Below the pieces are notes generated by a model. That model was not told where the DNA came from, did no database searches, and was given only the letters and a program-made list of their open reading frames with translations. A stretch of DNA of 64,000 nt, from assembly GCF_964355755.1 (NCBI RefSeq), contig NC_092671.1, positions 37,031,304 through 37,095,303 on the forward strand. Direction: 5' to 3'. The DNA comes from Antedon mediterranea. Lineage: Eukaryota > Echinodermata > Crinoidea > Comatulida > Antedonidae. Below are positions 45,862 to 60,800 of this stretch, piece after piece; the stretch's first letter is position 1; each line of letters opens with the position of its first letter. Made by a program: the position numbers and the translations under genes.

Positions 45862-48800
45862 ATGAAGCTTACACTATTATTACTGAACTCTTTAAAAGGG
45901 TTACCAGCACGTATGGATCATTATTCCAGATTTTCACCATCACCTTTATCTATAAAGCAGTTTTTAGAATTTGGTGAGTACACAGAGAGAGAGAGTAAAC
46001 TAGCCTAGGGAGGGGCCTAGATAGGGTAGGCCAGGCCCAAGGGGAAGGCCTATACTATAATAATATAAAAACATTCAATTCAAGTTAGGTTCAACTTGTA
46101 TTTTTTTAATTAAAACAAAAAAATGTCTACTGTATATAGCCTAGGCCTACTAGGGCCTATTATAGTATTCATTTACCTATATTGTGATAAATTGTTATAT
46201 TTTCTACACTTTTTGTATAATATAGGCCTAGCCTAAACTAAATATTGATTATGATATGATATAAACTTGTAATTTTGCAAGGTACAAAAGAAATTTGGTT
46301 GGTTGATTTACATGCAATTTGACAATGAATTTTTTTTAAACATTGTAACCAGTGAGTGATTCTATAGGGATCTTACAAAATTGCTATTAAATACATGAAT
46401 TGAATTATAAACAAATGATTGTCGTCAGCAACGTTTAGTGTTTTGATTCAGAGTGATCAGTCTACCAGTTTGGTTTTTTAGAGGATGATCAGGGTCCTGA
46501 CAAATTGTAGAGTTTTTAGAATATCCCTTTCATGAAGCAAAATAAAAGGTTCAAGGCTAGGCCTATATGTCGAAGAGTTTACTAGCCCACTGACGGTTTG
46601 TCTTTTCCCCTTTTGTGTAAGATTCGAGAACCAGACAATAGAGATGAATTAAAGAACACTTCTACAGTAATAACACTATTTAAATATTACGTTTAAATTT
46701 TTTTTATTATTATTTAAATTTGCCATCAATATACTAATAATGTGTCACTCTGACCATCAGGTCAACAACCCTGTATCACTATTTCTCCATACATTACTCC
46801 ATCTATTTACATTCCTAGTGGTTTCTTTCTGTCCCTAGTTACTCTTTATTCACTTTCCTATAACCCACATCCTTAATCAATTACTGTTTCTACATCATCA
46901 AGGAATGTTACTAGCTGGAGTAGGGAGAAATAGTGATACAGGGTTGTTGACCTGATGGCCAGAGTGTTACCTTAATATTAAATAATATATTATTAATTAT
47001 GCCTAGGCCTAGTCAAACTTGATGTATACTATAATTGATAATAAAAACATAAATTAAATAAATGTATCTTCATTGTACTGTCGTAAATTATATTTTTGAA
47101 AAATCAACAATATTTTAATATGGTAAATCTTAGATTATTACTGTAGATGGCAATGGGTCTAATATAATTTCCTCACATCTTTAACATCTGTTAATATCAT
47201 TACTGGGTCATAATGCTATTGTTGCATCATTTTTTAGACACTGGCTGAACTCATATTTCTTCATTTATTATAAATATTTATTTTTGTTCAAAGTTCAAAA
47301 TATTAAACAAAAGCCTTGTTTGCTACATGTTTTTCTTATGCTTTTAAAATCATGAATTAAAATTGGAATATAAAATTGGATTATACCATTGTATTTTTTT
47401 TGTTTGAATAAAAATAGTAAAGAAGGGTTTTGTATCTGATACTTAATATTTAATAAGTATTATAATACAATAAGTTTAAATATTGATGCCGTTTTTAAAT
47501 TGCATGGTGATTATGACTTGCATATCATAGCTTGGTATAATATTTAATAATACAATGATATTGATATCCTGTTTGTGATGCAAATTACCTTTCACCAAGC
47601 CTCGTACACACCCACATAACTAGCCACTTAGAATGCTGCTTCACACTGACTACTATATACTGCTTTGTAATGACGTTTGTCATTCATGATTTATTCCACT
47701 GAAGCATAGTGGTTGATGACGTCAAGAAAATTTGTTTACATACATCAATAATTAATTTTCAATATGTACCGTATACTAAATACTATACTACTACAGTTAG
47801 AAAATCTGTAGTTAGTAGACTAAACAACCAAAAGATGCACTGATTATATTTAAATAATAATAATAGTATAAAAATGAGAGGCAAGCCATGATTCAAAACT
47901 AAACAGCTAAATGTATAAATTAGATCCAAAAGGAGATTATTTAATATTGGTAATATTAATTAAATAAATTTTGGTCACTACTGTAGATAATTATGAAGGC
48001 ATACAAACATTTATTTGTCCAAAATATATGATAATTTTTATGTTTACAACAGCTTAAATACTGTAACTTAAAATATATGTCATTATATTATTCAGTCTTA
48101 ACCATGTCATGTACAGTAAGCAAAATATGTACTTTAAATGAGTAAAGATGCTTGTTGGATGTTGAACATTTGAATGTATAGCCTTTTTTTAAAACTGTTA
48201 CAAATTTACTAGATATATTACAGGCTACTAACCTATACTTCAGTGATAAAACTTAGTATTGACTATATCAATCATTATAAGAAAAATCTATGATCAATTT
48301 TTTTCTCTGGTGTTCGATAAATCATCATTTAAAAATAATTTTAAATGTCATGCTTATTTTCATTTAGTTTAGTAATCATATTTAAAAGGAAATTACGATA
48401 CTTTAAATGAATTGCAATTTCGAGTTATTATTTGCCACTAAAACCCGGATTTGTAACCACAAATCTACACTAATTGTTTAAATAGTTAATTTGAATGTTG
48501 ACCTTTGTAAAATTAATTTTTTTCAAATTTAAAGGTGAAATTTTGTACAATGTCATAACCTTTTGAATGGTTTAAAATGGTTTTAAATTTATATAGCGCA
48601 AAATACAAATAGTCTCTATGCGCTGTTTAGCACGAGTGTAAAAATGAAAAAATGTTGATGTAAAATAAACCACGAAATAGCCTAAAAACCGAATAAATTG
48701 ACCAAGAGACAACAGAAAAAGTCCGAAAGTACTGATGACAGTATAAGTGGGTTACCAATTTACTAAAAAAACAAAAAATATTCAATAATGTATGCCCAGT

Positions 48801-51800
48801 ACTGTTAGAACCTCTGTTGAGGGGACACCCCCAGGACCAAAATAAAAGGTGTAACCCTGAATATGGGTTGGCCAATAAAAGTGTTGAAACCTATATTGTT
48901 TGTTTGTCTTAATATAAGTATAAAACTTGAGGATACTCCTCCTAATCAAATTATTATTAAGGAGGAGTTCTTGTTTATTAGTAATAGATATTAAATAATA
49001 AATATTGATACTAGTTTTAACGTAATAAATTTGCCGATTTCACAGGTATGAAGAGTGCAAATGAGAAGAAATCATTTGAGTTTTTAAGACAAGAACTTCC
49101 AATCAGAATTTGCAATATGATGAAGGAGATGAATCTTCTACCAGAAAAACTGTTAAAAATGCCTTCAGTTAAATTAGTCAATAGCTGGTAAGTGTACAGT
49201 ATATTTCAAAATGCCTTCAGTTAAATTAGCTGGTAAGTGTACAGTATATTTAAGTGTCTTTAAACAGCTTGTCATCCAATCAGGATGTCTCTTCAATGGG
49301 CCCGTTCGGACGGGACTGCCGTGTACTTCCAACTGTGAGGTCGCGTGTGGCAATTAACTTACGCCTCTGGCTATAAAAAATTAGAAAACCATCTGGACGA
49401 AAAATCCACCAACTTTACTGGTTATTTCAATCCCATTCCAATTACACGCTGCCTCGGGGTATAATTAATCAAGCGTTAACGGGGTCATGTCAAATCGCGA
49501 CCTCAAATAAGCTTTATGATTGTTTAGCAATTATTGTTTAAAATGTTCTTTTTCGTTAATGCGAATGTATATCTATTGTTTTGTAATAAATAATCAACTC
49601 GTTGGTTTTTTTTCCGGTGACCTGAACTTGCGAATCGGTGGCTTATAATGTACATGTAACGGCAGGGAGTTCTGTATTGTGGTAGCCTGGTGTCTGTGAA
49701 TTACCACATCAACCGTTCGGCTCGCACGATAAGAGGGGTACAGTGCGTGTTAAATGGAATTTTTACAACAATAGTTCGGCTCGCACGATAAATACACGTG
49801 GCGATTTTTACAAGAGGGGTACAGTGCGTGTACATTAAATGGAATTTCCACAACAATAGTTCGGCTCGCACGATAAATACACGTGGTGATTTTTACAAGA
49901 GGGGTACAGTGCGTGTACATTAAATGGAATTTCCACAACAATAGTTCGGCTCGCACGATAAATACACGTGGTCAACAAACAACATACGTTAGCAGGATTT
50001 TCGATCATTATTTATTTAAAAAGTAAATTGTATTCGATGTATTATAAATATATAGGTCTGGTTGTCGATTGAAAAATAATAATTGAACGATTCGCGCGCG
50101 AAACGACATGCAATATCCAGTTGAATTTGTCAACACGCCATGTCAATTGATATGGGTCGACGCACAGAGGGCGCTTTTTGACCTAAGAATTCCGATCTTA
50201 ATTGGTTTCGTGTCAGCTTACCGGTACTTTGTTTATTCGTACGAACGTTGTATGGGTTTTACCCCAAGGGTAAAAACCAAATAAACGTGTATTTCAATCG
50301 CCGTACGAACACGGTCAATGACACTGAAGTAAGTAATTTAAGTCGTTAAGGGAAAGTGTTTCTCTACATGAACTATTATCATTTCCTTTATCGGATTATA
50401 AAAAGATTTCCAGTTTTATGTTATTTATGGCACAAAATTAGATTACCGTAAATTCATTGATAATTAGTATAAACAGTGAATAACTTTGCCAGTGTAGCAG
50501 AACAAAAGGCTACAGTATACATAACAACCTTATTGCTACACATTTCTAAAATTGTGTAGCAAAAAATACAATACCAAACTATGTTGGACTCAAAAATTAG
50601 TTTGATTAGCAAACAAAATTTAAAAATGAAATTTTTCCATGATAAACCATTTGATTTAACATTACATTATCATAAATAAAAGACAATACAGTATTTTGTA
50701 AACAATATGCAATAGTTAGTTAATATATTTGTAATGAATTTTTATTTAGGTATTTACAAACACTGCAAGACCTCCTTGAATTTGAAGATTCTGTGAATGA
50801 TTCACCAACAAGAGAAAGGTACAGTATCTCACTTTAAAAAAAATGTAATCATATTTTGTTATATTTTTTATATATTATGTTATATGACATAAACAAGCAA
50901 CACAAATTTAGAGCCAGAGTGCTTAAAGAAATAAAATAATTGAATTGAATACGTGAATAATGTGTTGTATGAGTTGTTCATTTCAATCACTTTAACAATT
51001 GTGACTTTTGTGTTTACTAAACACACCATATTAACTCTATAATTATTAAATATTTTTATTAAATATTTTTTTCAGATTTACAGAAAGTTTGACAACAATA
51101 CGCAACAGACATGCAAATGTAGTTGAGACAATAGCACAGGTATTTATACAATTTATCTATATTTCATTTGGTTAAGGGACAGAGTAAAGGTTACTCTCAA
51201 TATTATTGTAAAGTTATAGAAAGGTCAACCAACTATTCTGAAATCATATGTAATGTTTTACCAAATTAAATTTCATAACATTTGTTATGAAGTTGACATT
51301 GAAGAAGTTAAAATTCATAGACAATAAACAATCAGGTGTATGCAGCTTAATTTTTTCTTTTACTTTTTTCCCGTTATTTATTCATTTTTACTACATTTGA
51401 AATATTTATTATATACTTTTTAAATTCTTTTTAGCCTCTGGGCATATTTAAGTTTCTCCAGTATAATTGCATTGTACTTTAAAAAAAACTGTCATGTTAT
51501 TATGAAATTATGAAAATAAAATTGAATTGAATTGAGTAATAACAAAAAAAGAAAGAAACAGAATTGTTTTTGGCGATAAACGTTCACATTTTAAGTCCCA
51601 TTATCAAAAGGGCGTTGAATAGTGGTAATCAGTCATGTGAAAAATCCTGATACTAAATATAAGCAGAATTTCAATTGGTTAATGCTCAACTACTAGAGAA
51701 TCTGAAGTTCTGAGAGTCTTACATTCTTTAGTATTTGGTTGTCCATTTTATATTCATATTCATATTCATTTATTATCCAGAAAAAATAATACAAAAACAA

Positions 51801-54800
51801 TACAAAAAGCATATATAACATAGAACAACAACAAGCAGAGAAAAAGCGCAGAACATTATCCTGGCGGATTGTCAAAAAGCAAAAAATATCGCTATAAAAG
51901 ACTCTTCCTTTTTATGTCTTGCTTGTGTGATGTACTCAAATATGGTAGTGATATGCCCAAATATGGTAGCGATATGCCTAATATGGTATTGATATGACAT
52001 CACTATGTCCATATATGGGCACATCACATTTTTTTGTCTCATAAAGTTTGATAGAGTAGACAGAGCTTAACATTGTAAACCTATAACAATGTATTATTGT
52101 AGTACTCAGTATACTATGCTCCTGATTTCAAATCAAAAGTAGTAAAGAAGCAAAAAAACTATAACAATGCATTGTACTATCAATATCTTGCTGTTTAGAA
52201 TTCCTTTCATTTTATTGAACATAAAAAAGTTTAGATGCTATCAATTTTTTCATGGAAATCAAAGAATGTAAAGATACCTCTATCTGAAATAGAAGTAAAA
52301 TCCTATAACATTAACAATGCATTGTACTATCAATATCTTGCTGTTTGCAATTCCTTTTCAGTTTATTGAACTTCAACAAAGTTTAGATGTTATAAATGTT
52401 TGCATGCAAATCACATGTAAATATACTTATCTACAACAGAAGTACAATGCACTCTCAATGACAGTAGAATGTCATAGGTCTTGTTCACATAATTAACAAT
52501 AGATTTAAAGTATTTCACGTCTGTTACTGGGCGTGGTAACATTTGAACAAGTCTGCATTAGATGTGCTTTTAAATAATTCTTTCTTCTGCAACATTGGTG
52601 TATTTCATTTAGTAATTTTACATACATGAAATGAGTTTGGTAGTCGAGTGGTTTGGACACTTGACTGTCGTACAGGTTCAGTTCCCGACAACTCCCAGTC
52701 CACTCAGCTGTAAATGAGTTGAAAATACTAGGGAAGATAAGGCAGCGTTGAAAGGAACAATGCCGAGGCTTAGTACAATGAGCTCCTAACAGCTACCCTA
52801 TGTTCAGAATGAACTAGAGACTCACCTTTACCTTTTTTTGACTGTATACAAATAAAAAATGTATTGACCTTATTACTTCTTACTATTCTACTTGTATTAA
52901 TGATTTAGGGAGTGCTAGAAATGAGGGAAGGCAAGTGGAATGTGGACACACATGAAGAATGTAATATACAGTACTTCTTAGATCGATTCCTGATGAGCAG
53001 AATTAGCATTAGAATGTTAATTAACCAACACAGTAAGTCAACCTGTAAATCAAGTTAAAGATGTGTTGTCACCCAAAAACAGTTTCAACTAGAGGGTACT
53101 CCGAGAGTACAAACCTCCGCCTACTGTCAAATTCCCCTACATAAAATTCCCCCCGAAAATGTTTTTTTTTACATTTTTTTTATTAGTTCTAAAGTGTAAA
53201 TAGGCTAACTGCACACTACAAAGTTGTGGATGAGAGTTTGGTGTAATGGTTATGTATCCAGCCTCTCACAGTTAAGGTCCCTGGTTCAAGTCCCGCTGAG
53301 AATTTTTTAAAATTTTTTTATTTATTTTTTTTTTTTGTGGACCTTGATCTTTAACCCTGACCCTTCAAAATGTAACCAAAATTATATGATGAGTCATTGA
53401 TCATTGTGGCTAAGTTTGGTGAGAATCGGATCAAAACTGTGGTCTCTAGGCAGTAATATAGTTTTTTGTTAGTTGTGACCTTGACCTATGACCTTTCCCC
53501 CTCAAATTCGAACTCGTCCGAGCTTTTTGGGCATAGATCATTGTGTCCAAATTTGGTTAGAATCGGATAAAAACTGTGGCCTCCAGGCTGTTCACAAACA
53601 CACACACAAACACACACACAAACATACAGGGGTGAAAACATAACCTCCTTGGCGGAGGTAATGAAGATTAATAAAAGAAAAGGAATAGGCCATTTTGCAG
53701 TTTAATTAATTTTAATTTAATTATTTCCATTCCATAGAAGAAAAAAAATATTAACAATGTAAACAAAATAAACAGAAATATTATACTCCCAAAAGATGAA
53801 AAATGAATATTAATAAAATCAGACATTAAATAGGCCATTTTGCCGTTTTCATTAAATGTTAATCACTTCCATAAAACAAAAATTATGTTTTCACTTTTAT
53901 AAAAAGACAAAAAAAAACAGTTAAATTCCATCAAAAACCTTCCAGTCAATTTGGCTATTTGTTACAATAAAATACATATTTTTTTGATAAACTATTTTTT
54001 TTTCCAGTCCAATAATTTTGGTCAAAGTGAATAACTATTATGTGACATTAAAATGGCATATTAAAAAAAAATTAAAAAAATTTTTTTTTTCAGGGGGACA
54101 ATACATCTTTATATATATTTATAAAGAAATAATAATTTTGTGAGAGAGACCATGCATTGCATATTATTTTCCCATATTTTTTTATTGCCAATTTATTTTT
54201 TATTGTGTTTAATTGATTATTAATAAAGTAAATTGATTTAAATATAGCTTTAGTGTTTGGGTCAGAAACCAACGGTCACTCATCCAGGCATATTGGCAGC
54301 ATTGATCCTAACTGTGATGTTGTGTCGGTCACTCAAGGTAAGTGACAACAACAATAAACCACAATATTAAAATCTATACCTGCTTATAAACAAGCTTTCT
54401 ACTTAATAAGGTCAATTCAAAATATACACTTTCTTTTCAATTGTGATTCAAAAGTGATTTACATATATCAGGGCCCCTGGTTATGAAAGCAATAATTAAT
54501 ATATTTTTTTTTGTCATTAAATCTTTCAGTAAATTATAAAATTTTGTATGGTAATGGTAGCCTGTTCAGACTTAACAATTTACACATATAATGCTCGCTT
54601 ATGGCATATGGATAAACCAGCTGTTTCAAAAACCCATGAGGTTGAGGTGGATTTTTTAATTACACCTTAAACAGCAAGCCGATTAACCATAAGATTACAT
54701 GCGTAAATTGTTTGTAGTCTGAACTGGTTGTCTGGTTTTCCCAAAGGTTACACGTTACTGAATTTAAAGTCTGAACACAGCTTATTTACTACATTTAATA

Positions 54801-57800
54801 TAAAGTTGACATTCATTGTGTTCCACACTCTGAATCCTGCTCCTACACACTAAAGCTCTGTCTATATTATCAAACTAGTTTGACAAAAAAAGTGTGATGT
54901 GCCTAAATATGGTAGTGATATACCCAGGGAGTTGTAAAATAATTATTATTTTACAACTCCCTGATATACCCAAATATGGTACTGATATTACATCATCATC
55001 ATTTTAATATATGGGCACTTCACATTTTTTTATCACATAAAGTTTGATAGTGTAGACAGACCTTAACACTCTGTGTGATTATTATACTATAAAATTATAT
55101 TTTAATACAGTATCTCCCTGTTTCATTGTGGAGTAGTTTTCACTTTAATCGGAACAATGCTTTTCGTAATAATATATTATACTATTACTTGTGAGCCGAT
55201 TAATAATATGTTGTAATACCTATTAGTATAATAACATTATTCAAAGTTGGCATGAAGAGTAAAACAACATCAGAATGCAGTTTCAACCTGAAATGTGTTG
55301 TGCAGACTAGTTTAGTTAGTTTGTTTTGAATAGCGGGAAGGAAGTTCACTATATTAGGAAATATTGGCAATAAGTAGAGGATTTAAATTGCTGTATTTAA
55401 TGCTGCCAGCTGTACTGTTATTGTCAATTTATCTTTTTTTTTGCACAGAGGTACAAAGACCCTGGCCTTTCATAACAATACATTGACCATATGACTACAC
55501 AACTATAAAAATGTACTTACAGTATTATAGCCTACTTTATAATAAGAGAGACTTGTTGTTGGTGTAGTATAAAGAGAGGGCAGGATCAGTATTAAGTTAT
55601 ATTTAAATCAAGGTTTAATAAATAGATAAATCAAGGGTATTCTACCAGTTGATTGTGTATACAGTACATGTATATGCCAAGATGGGTTGATAGATAATAA
55701 ATAAGTTATTGCTCATTATTACAGAACTATCAAATCATAACAGCAATAATTATAAAATACTGAGTTATTGCTGTTAGGTTACAGAACTATGAAATGGTAA
55801 CACTAAACAGCTATAAAGCCTTTTCTACACTATCAAACTTTAAGTGTCAAAAAAATGTGATGTGCCCATATATGGTACTAGTGCTATGCTTAAATATGGT
55901 AGTGATATGACATCATAGTGTCCATATATGGGCACAACACATTTTTTTGATAGTTTGATAGTGTAGACAAGGCTTAAGGATAAAATACTGATGTATTATT
56001 TTATTTGATAATGTTATGGAAGTGTTTACTATACAGTTAGTAAATTTGTTCCTGTGTATTATTCCTAAGCGTAAACTAATACATACAGAAATAGCTTTAC
56101 AGTAATATTAAAAGTTTTACTAAAATATTACTAATTTAAGAATTAATAATATTTGTAGGCTATTATTATTAATTTGTTTAATGACATTTTGTTTATTTTA
56201 GATGCCTATGATAGCGCAAGATATCTGTGTGATCAATATTATCTCGCTTCACCCGAGCTTGAAATATTCACAAAGAATGGTAAGTGAACGTGTAAAGCTC
56301 TGTCTACACTATCAAACTAGTTGTTTGACAACAAAAAGTGTGATGTGCCCAAATATGGTAGCGAAATGCCTACATACTGTATGGTAGTGATATGGCATCA
56401 TCATTATTTTGTGACATAAAGTTTGATAGTGTAGGGATATTCCCATTGTGCCATATCACTTTGATTATTTTAAATGCTACTAAATTTAGAGTAATATACT
56501 GTATACAAGAAGTATCACATTGTCTATGTAGAAAATACAATAGATTTACACTGTACACTAACAGATATGTTCAACTAAAAACAACTTTACAAATCCAAAC
56601 ATAAGAATACAATATTATAGTGAGATTTTGTTACAATTGCAAGGAGGAAACAAAAAGTTGTGTTTTTCGTATTGTCGTTTTTTAAGTGTTGAGGGCGTCA
56701 TGCATGCCAGCCTCAGCTGTTTTGAGTCACCCTCATTAAACAAAGTTTAATAAATAAATTGTAACAATTTTTCTAGTATGGTATTTATTGTTTTGTTATT
56801 AATTTCGACCCTGTACCAATATTTACCATGATAAATTTGGAATTTGACTGTAGAAATATTGACTTAATTAATAAGATATGTCTCACAGGTTATCAGTAGG
56901 TTGACTTTGTACAATTTCAGAAGGTCAAACTAAAATTAATAATACAGTAACAAACCAATGTAAAGTACTGGAAATGTTTGATAATGTTGTAAAGTGCAGA
57001 CTTCAAACATGCATTATGTTATAGGCGTCACTTTACTGATATCGTTTTTCTCTTTAAGTTATTCAATTCTTATATAATTAATACTGACAAGTTATTTAAT
57101 ATTCGTAATCCACAACGTGTTACTCGTAGCTCTTCTTCTGTTGGTACTCTTTTTGATATTCGTCGCTGCAGAACTGAATCTTCTTTTCAATCATATATCC
57201 CACGTGTTACCAGAATTTGGAATAACTTACCCAGTGAAATCCGCAACTTAAATATTTCTGTTAGTTCTTTTAAAACCAAATTACTTAATTATCTCAATAT
57301 TTATTTTTTAAATAATTTTGATATTGAAAATGTGTGTAGTTGGTCACTTTCTTGTCGATGCTTTTATTGTAGAACGTAATTTATTTATTTTTCTCTGTTC
57401 TGGGTTGACCAACTAGCATAGCTGTTTAGCACCTGTTTGGTCTTTCCGTGCCTCCTTTTATAATTGTTTTGTCTTCTTTGTTATGTATATGGCAGAAATT
57501 GAATAGATAAATAAAAATAAATAAAAAGTGCTATTGCTAGAATAATTTTCCTAAAAAGAACTTTATCAAAGTTTTTAGCTGTTTTTGTAATTTCAAATTA
57601 GAATAAACTAGTATTATAATAATTAACAGCTTTCTTTATGCCTGTAATTAACTATGATAGAACCTTTATTAAAAGTACACCTTTATGTTTTAATGCACAT
57701 ATATACACATAGTCCCTAAGTTGTTCACAGGGTGGAATAAATGTGTTCTAATACTCACCAAAAAATGTGATGTAAATAAGTATCTTGTTGTGTAAAATAT

Positions 57801-60800
57801 ATATAAAATTAATACCTCTTGTCTGATATACTGTACTTCATTGTAAAACATTTAGTGAAACTAATTCCTCTGACTGACTTTAACAAAATTCTTTTCTGTA
57901 CTTTTGTAGGAAGTGACCCTACAAGTGGTATACACATGGTGTATGTACCATCCCATCTCTACCATATACTATTTGAAATTTTCAAGGTGAGTTATTCAGC
58001 TTTTATCAACATATAACAATAATAATAATAATATCCTGGATTTATAAAGCGTCTAATGTTGTGAAACCTCTAAGCGCTGTACATATTACCTTGTTCATTT
58101 TTTGATCAAACATGTATGGAAACATACTCCCATAATGTAGCTAGTAATCAGCGCAAAGTTGTGTTCTGGCCTTACCAGGTACCCATTCGTACACCTGGGT
58201 GGAGAGAGGCAAACAAAAGTAAATTGTAAAAGCAATGTGATGAACGTTGGATTCGAACCCATGATTTCACAATCAGTAGTCCAAACACAGGCCATAATAA
58301 CGGAATTATTAAAAAGCATACAGGGTTGTTGTAGAGATACAATTTGAGCAAAGCAAGATTGTTAAAGAATTGTGCTTTTGCAGAATAGTAATTCTCTCAG
58401 ATCATAGAGCAACTAAATAAACCAACACATATTGCATCTTACCACATAATAATTTCTATTCGTAACACCCACTGAGTTTAAAAATCAACATCCAATCCAT
58501 TCACTTATTTTCTAAAGAATTCGATGCGTGCTGTGATGGAGCACCATGGAGTGGCTGCGGAGGAATTCCCAAAGATCAAAGTAATGGTTACCAAAGGCAA
58601 AGAAGATGTTACAATCAAGGTAGGACAGTGTGTACACAGATGTGTAATGCATTGTAAAATATAATGGCTTAATATTTTTTCCACAATATAACATACATAT
58701 ATTATACAATAACATAATGACATTTAATTAGAATTTATTTATATTTGGATAGTAAATGTTTATTTTATTTATATGTACTGGATGGATAAGCAAGCCTGCG
58801 AGCTACAGCGATTTGAATTGATTTTGCTTAATCCTTCCCTCCTTAGATTTCCGCCTGTCTTGTTTTTATGTTTGAATATATTTCGATTTTGAAGGCTAAA
58901 TAAAGAATGAATAAATGATAAACTAGTTTGTTAATAAATAAAATTGCATATAAATACAATGAAAAGTAGTCATGTGAGGGTAGAGTCATATAAGTCAGAA
59001 AGACTTTAAGTTTGACCCACCCAAAGATATAACAATAAATATGAAAAAGAAAACAAATTACATAAACTAATAATATATAAAAGAAAACAAAGCTACAATT
59101 TGCACAATACTGTGTGTACAAAGAGTAAATGAGAAATATTAATTTTTGCTGTAGTAGAAGCAGGCTCTATTATTTTTTGAACAAATCATAAAAAGTAATT
59201 TAATATACAAAAATAAATGTATGACAAGTTGAAATGCCCAGTGGTGTAATGTAGAGGTAAAAGGCCCCAGGTTTAGCACTTGAGGGCCCTCCAACTCTGG
59301 GTTAAAGGATCTTTCAGACCTGTTCCGGCACGGTTCCGGCCTGGCGAAACGAGCGTCAATGTTTCACAATGCTCCACAGGGCTATGCGTTTTATTTTGGT
59401 GCAAAGTTTGTCACTAATTATTTTCTGTCTTCTAGGTATCTGATGAAGGTGGTGGTATACCAAGGAGTGTGACCGATGAAATGTTTAACTACATGTACAC
59501 AACAGCGCCCTCACCACCTAAACCAGGAACGACAACTATTCCACCTCTTGTAAGTTTACAATTATTATTTGATAATTGATAAACACAAAGTTTAACTTGT
59601 GATGTATCGCATAAAATAGTAAATTAAATAAAGGATATTCGGTAGATGAGTGGAGTAAGAACGTAAAGAAAAGAAGGCTGACATGGTATGGTCACCTGCT
59701 CCGTTTAAATGAAAACACACCAGCTAAGATCGCACTGGGAGAGGCTCAGAGAAAGACCAAAAAACCAAAAGGAAGACCAAAAACAACATGGATGGCAAAC
59801 ATAAAAAAGGAAACAGAACTTTTCACACGCGGACCTATACACATGCTAGCTCAAAAACGTACTGAGTGGCGAAGTGAGACGCGCAATGTCTAACGACGAT
59901 TAGCGTTTTAGGAGAGATTCGGTAGACACCCTACAGGAACACCTTCAGGACCCAACAACGTGTTCCCTTAATAGAGGTGTCGCCTGAATAGGGTTGGCCG
60001 TAGTGTTAAAACATATCTTTCCCCTTGTTTGTCTCATAGGCAAATGACACTACCCTAAATACAAGTGAATGGCCGTAGTGTTAAAACATATCTTTCCCCT
60101 TGTTTGTCTCATAGGCAAATGACACTACCTTAAATACAAGTGAATGGCCGTAGTGTTAAAACATATCTTTCCCCTTGTTTGTCTCATAGGCAAATGACAC
60201 TACCTTAAATACAAGTGAATGGCCGTAGTGTTAAAACATATCTTTCCCCTTGTTTGTCTCATAGGCAAATGACACTACCCTAAATACAAGTGGATGGCTG
60301 TAGTGTTAAAACATATCTTTCCTCTTGTTTGTCTCATAGGCAAATGACACTACCCTAAATACAAGTGGATGGCTGTAGTGTTAAAACATATCTTTCCCCT
60401 TGTTTGTCTCATAGGCAAATGACACTACCTTAAATACAAGTGAATGGCCGTAGTGTTTAAACATATCTTTCCCCTTGTTTGTCTCATAGGCAAATGACAC
60501 TACCCTAAATACAAGTGGATGGCTGTAGTGTTAAAACATATCTTTCCCCTTGTTTGTCTCATAGGCAAATGACACTACCCTAAATACAAGTGGATGGCTG
60601 TAGAGTTAAAACATATCTTTCCCCTTGTTTGTCTCATAGGCAAATGACACTACCTTAAATACAAGTGAATGGCTGTAGAGTTAAAACATATTTCCTCTTC
60701 TTTGTTTTATGTGAAAGTGTCTCCTTAAATAGGTGTCTCCTGTAATAGTATACACCTAAAGGCCGTGTTTCCGCAGCCATAACAAAATCGGATAATTGTT

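Noticed and set aside
53228-53300. Possible functional tRNA gene
   Set aside because: Has box A- and B-like sequences but no convincing acceptor stem, and is embedded in a dispersed repeat.
59990-60690. Possible CRISPR-like array
   Set aside because: Units are directly abutting 75-nt tandem repeats without distinct spacers, in an animal intron.
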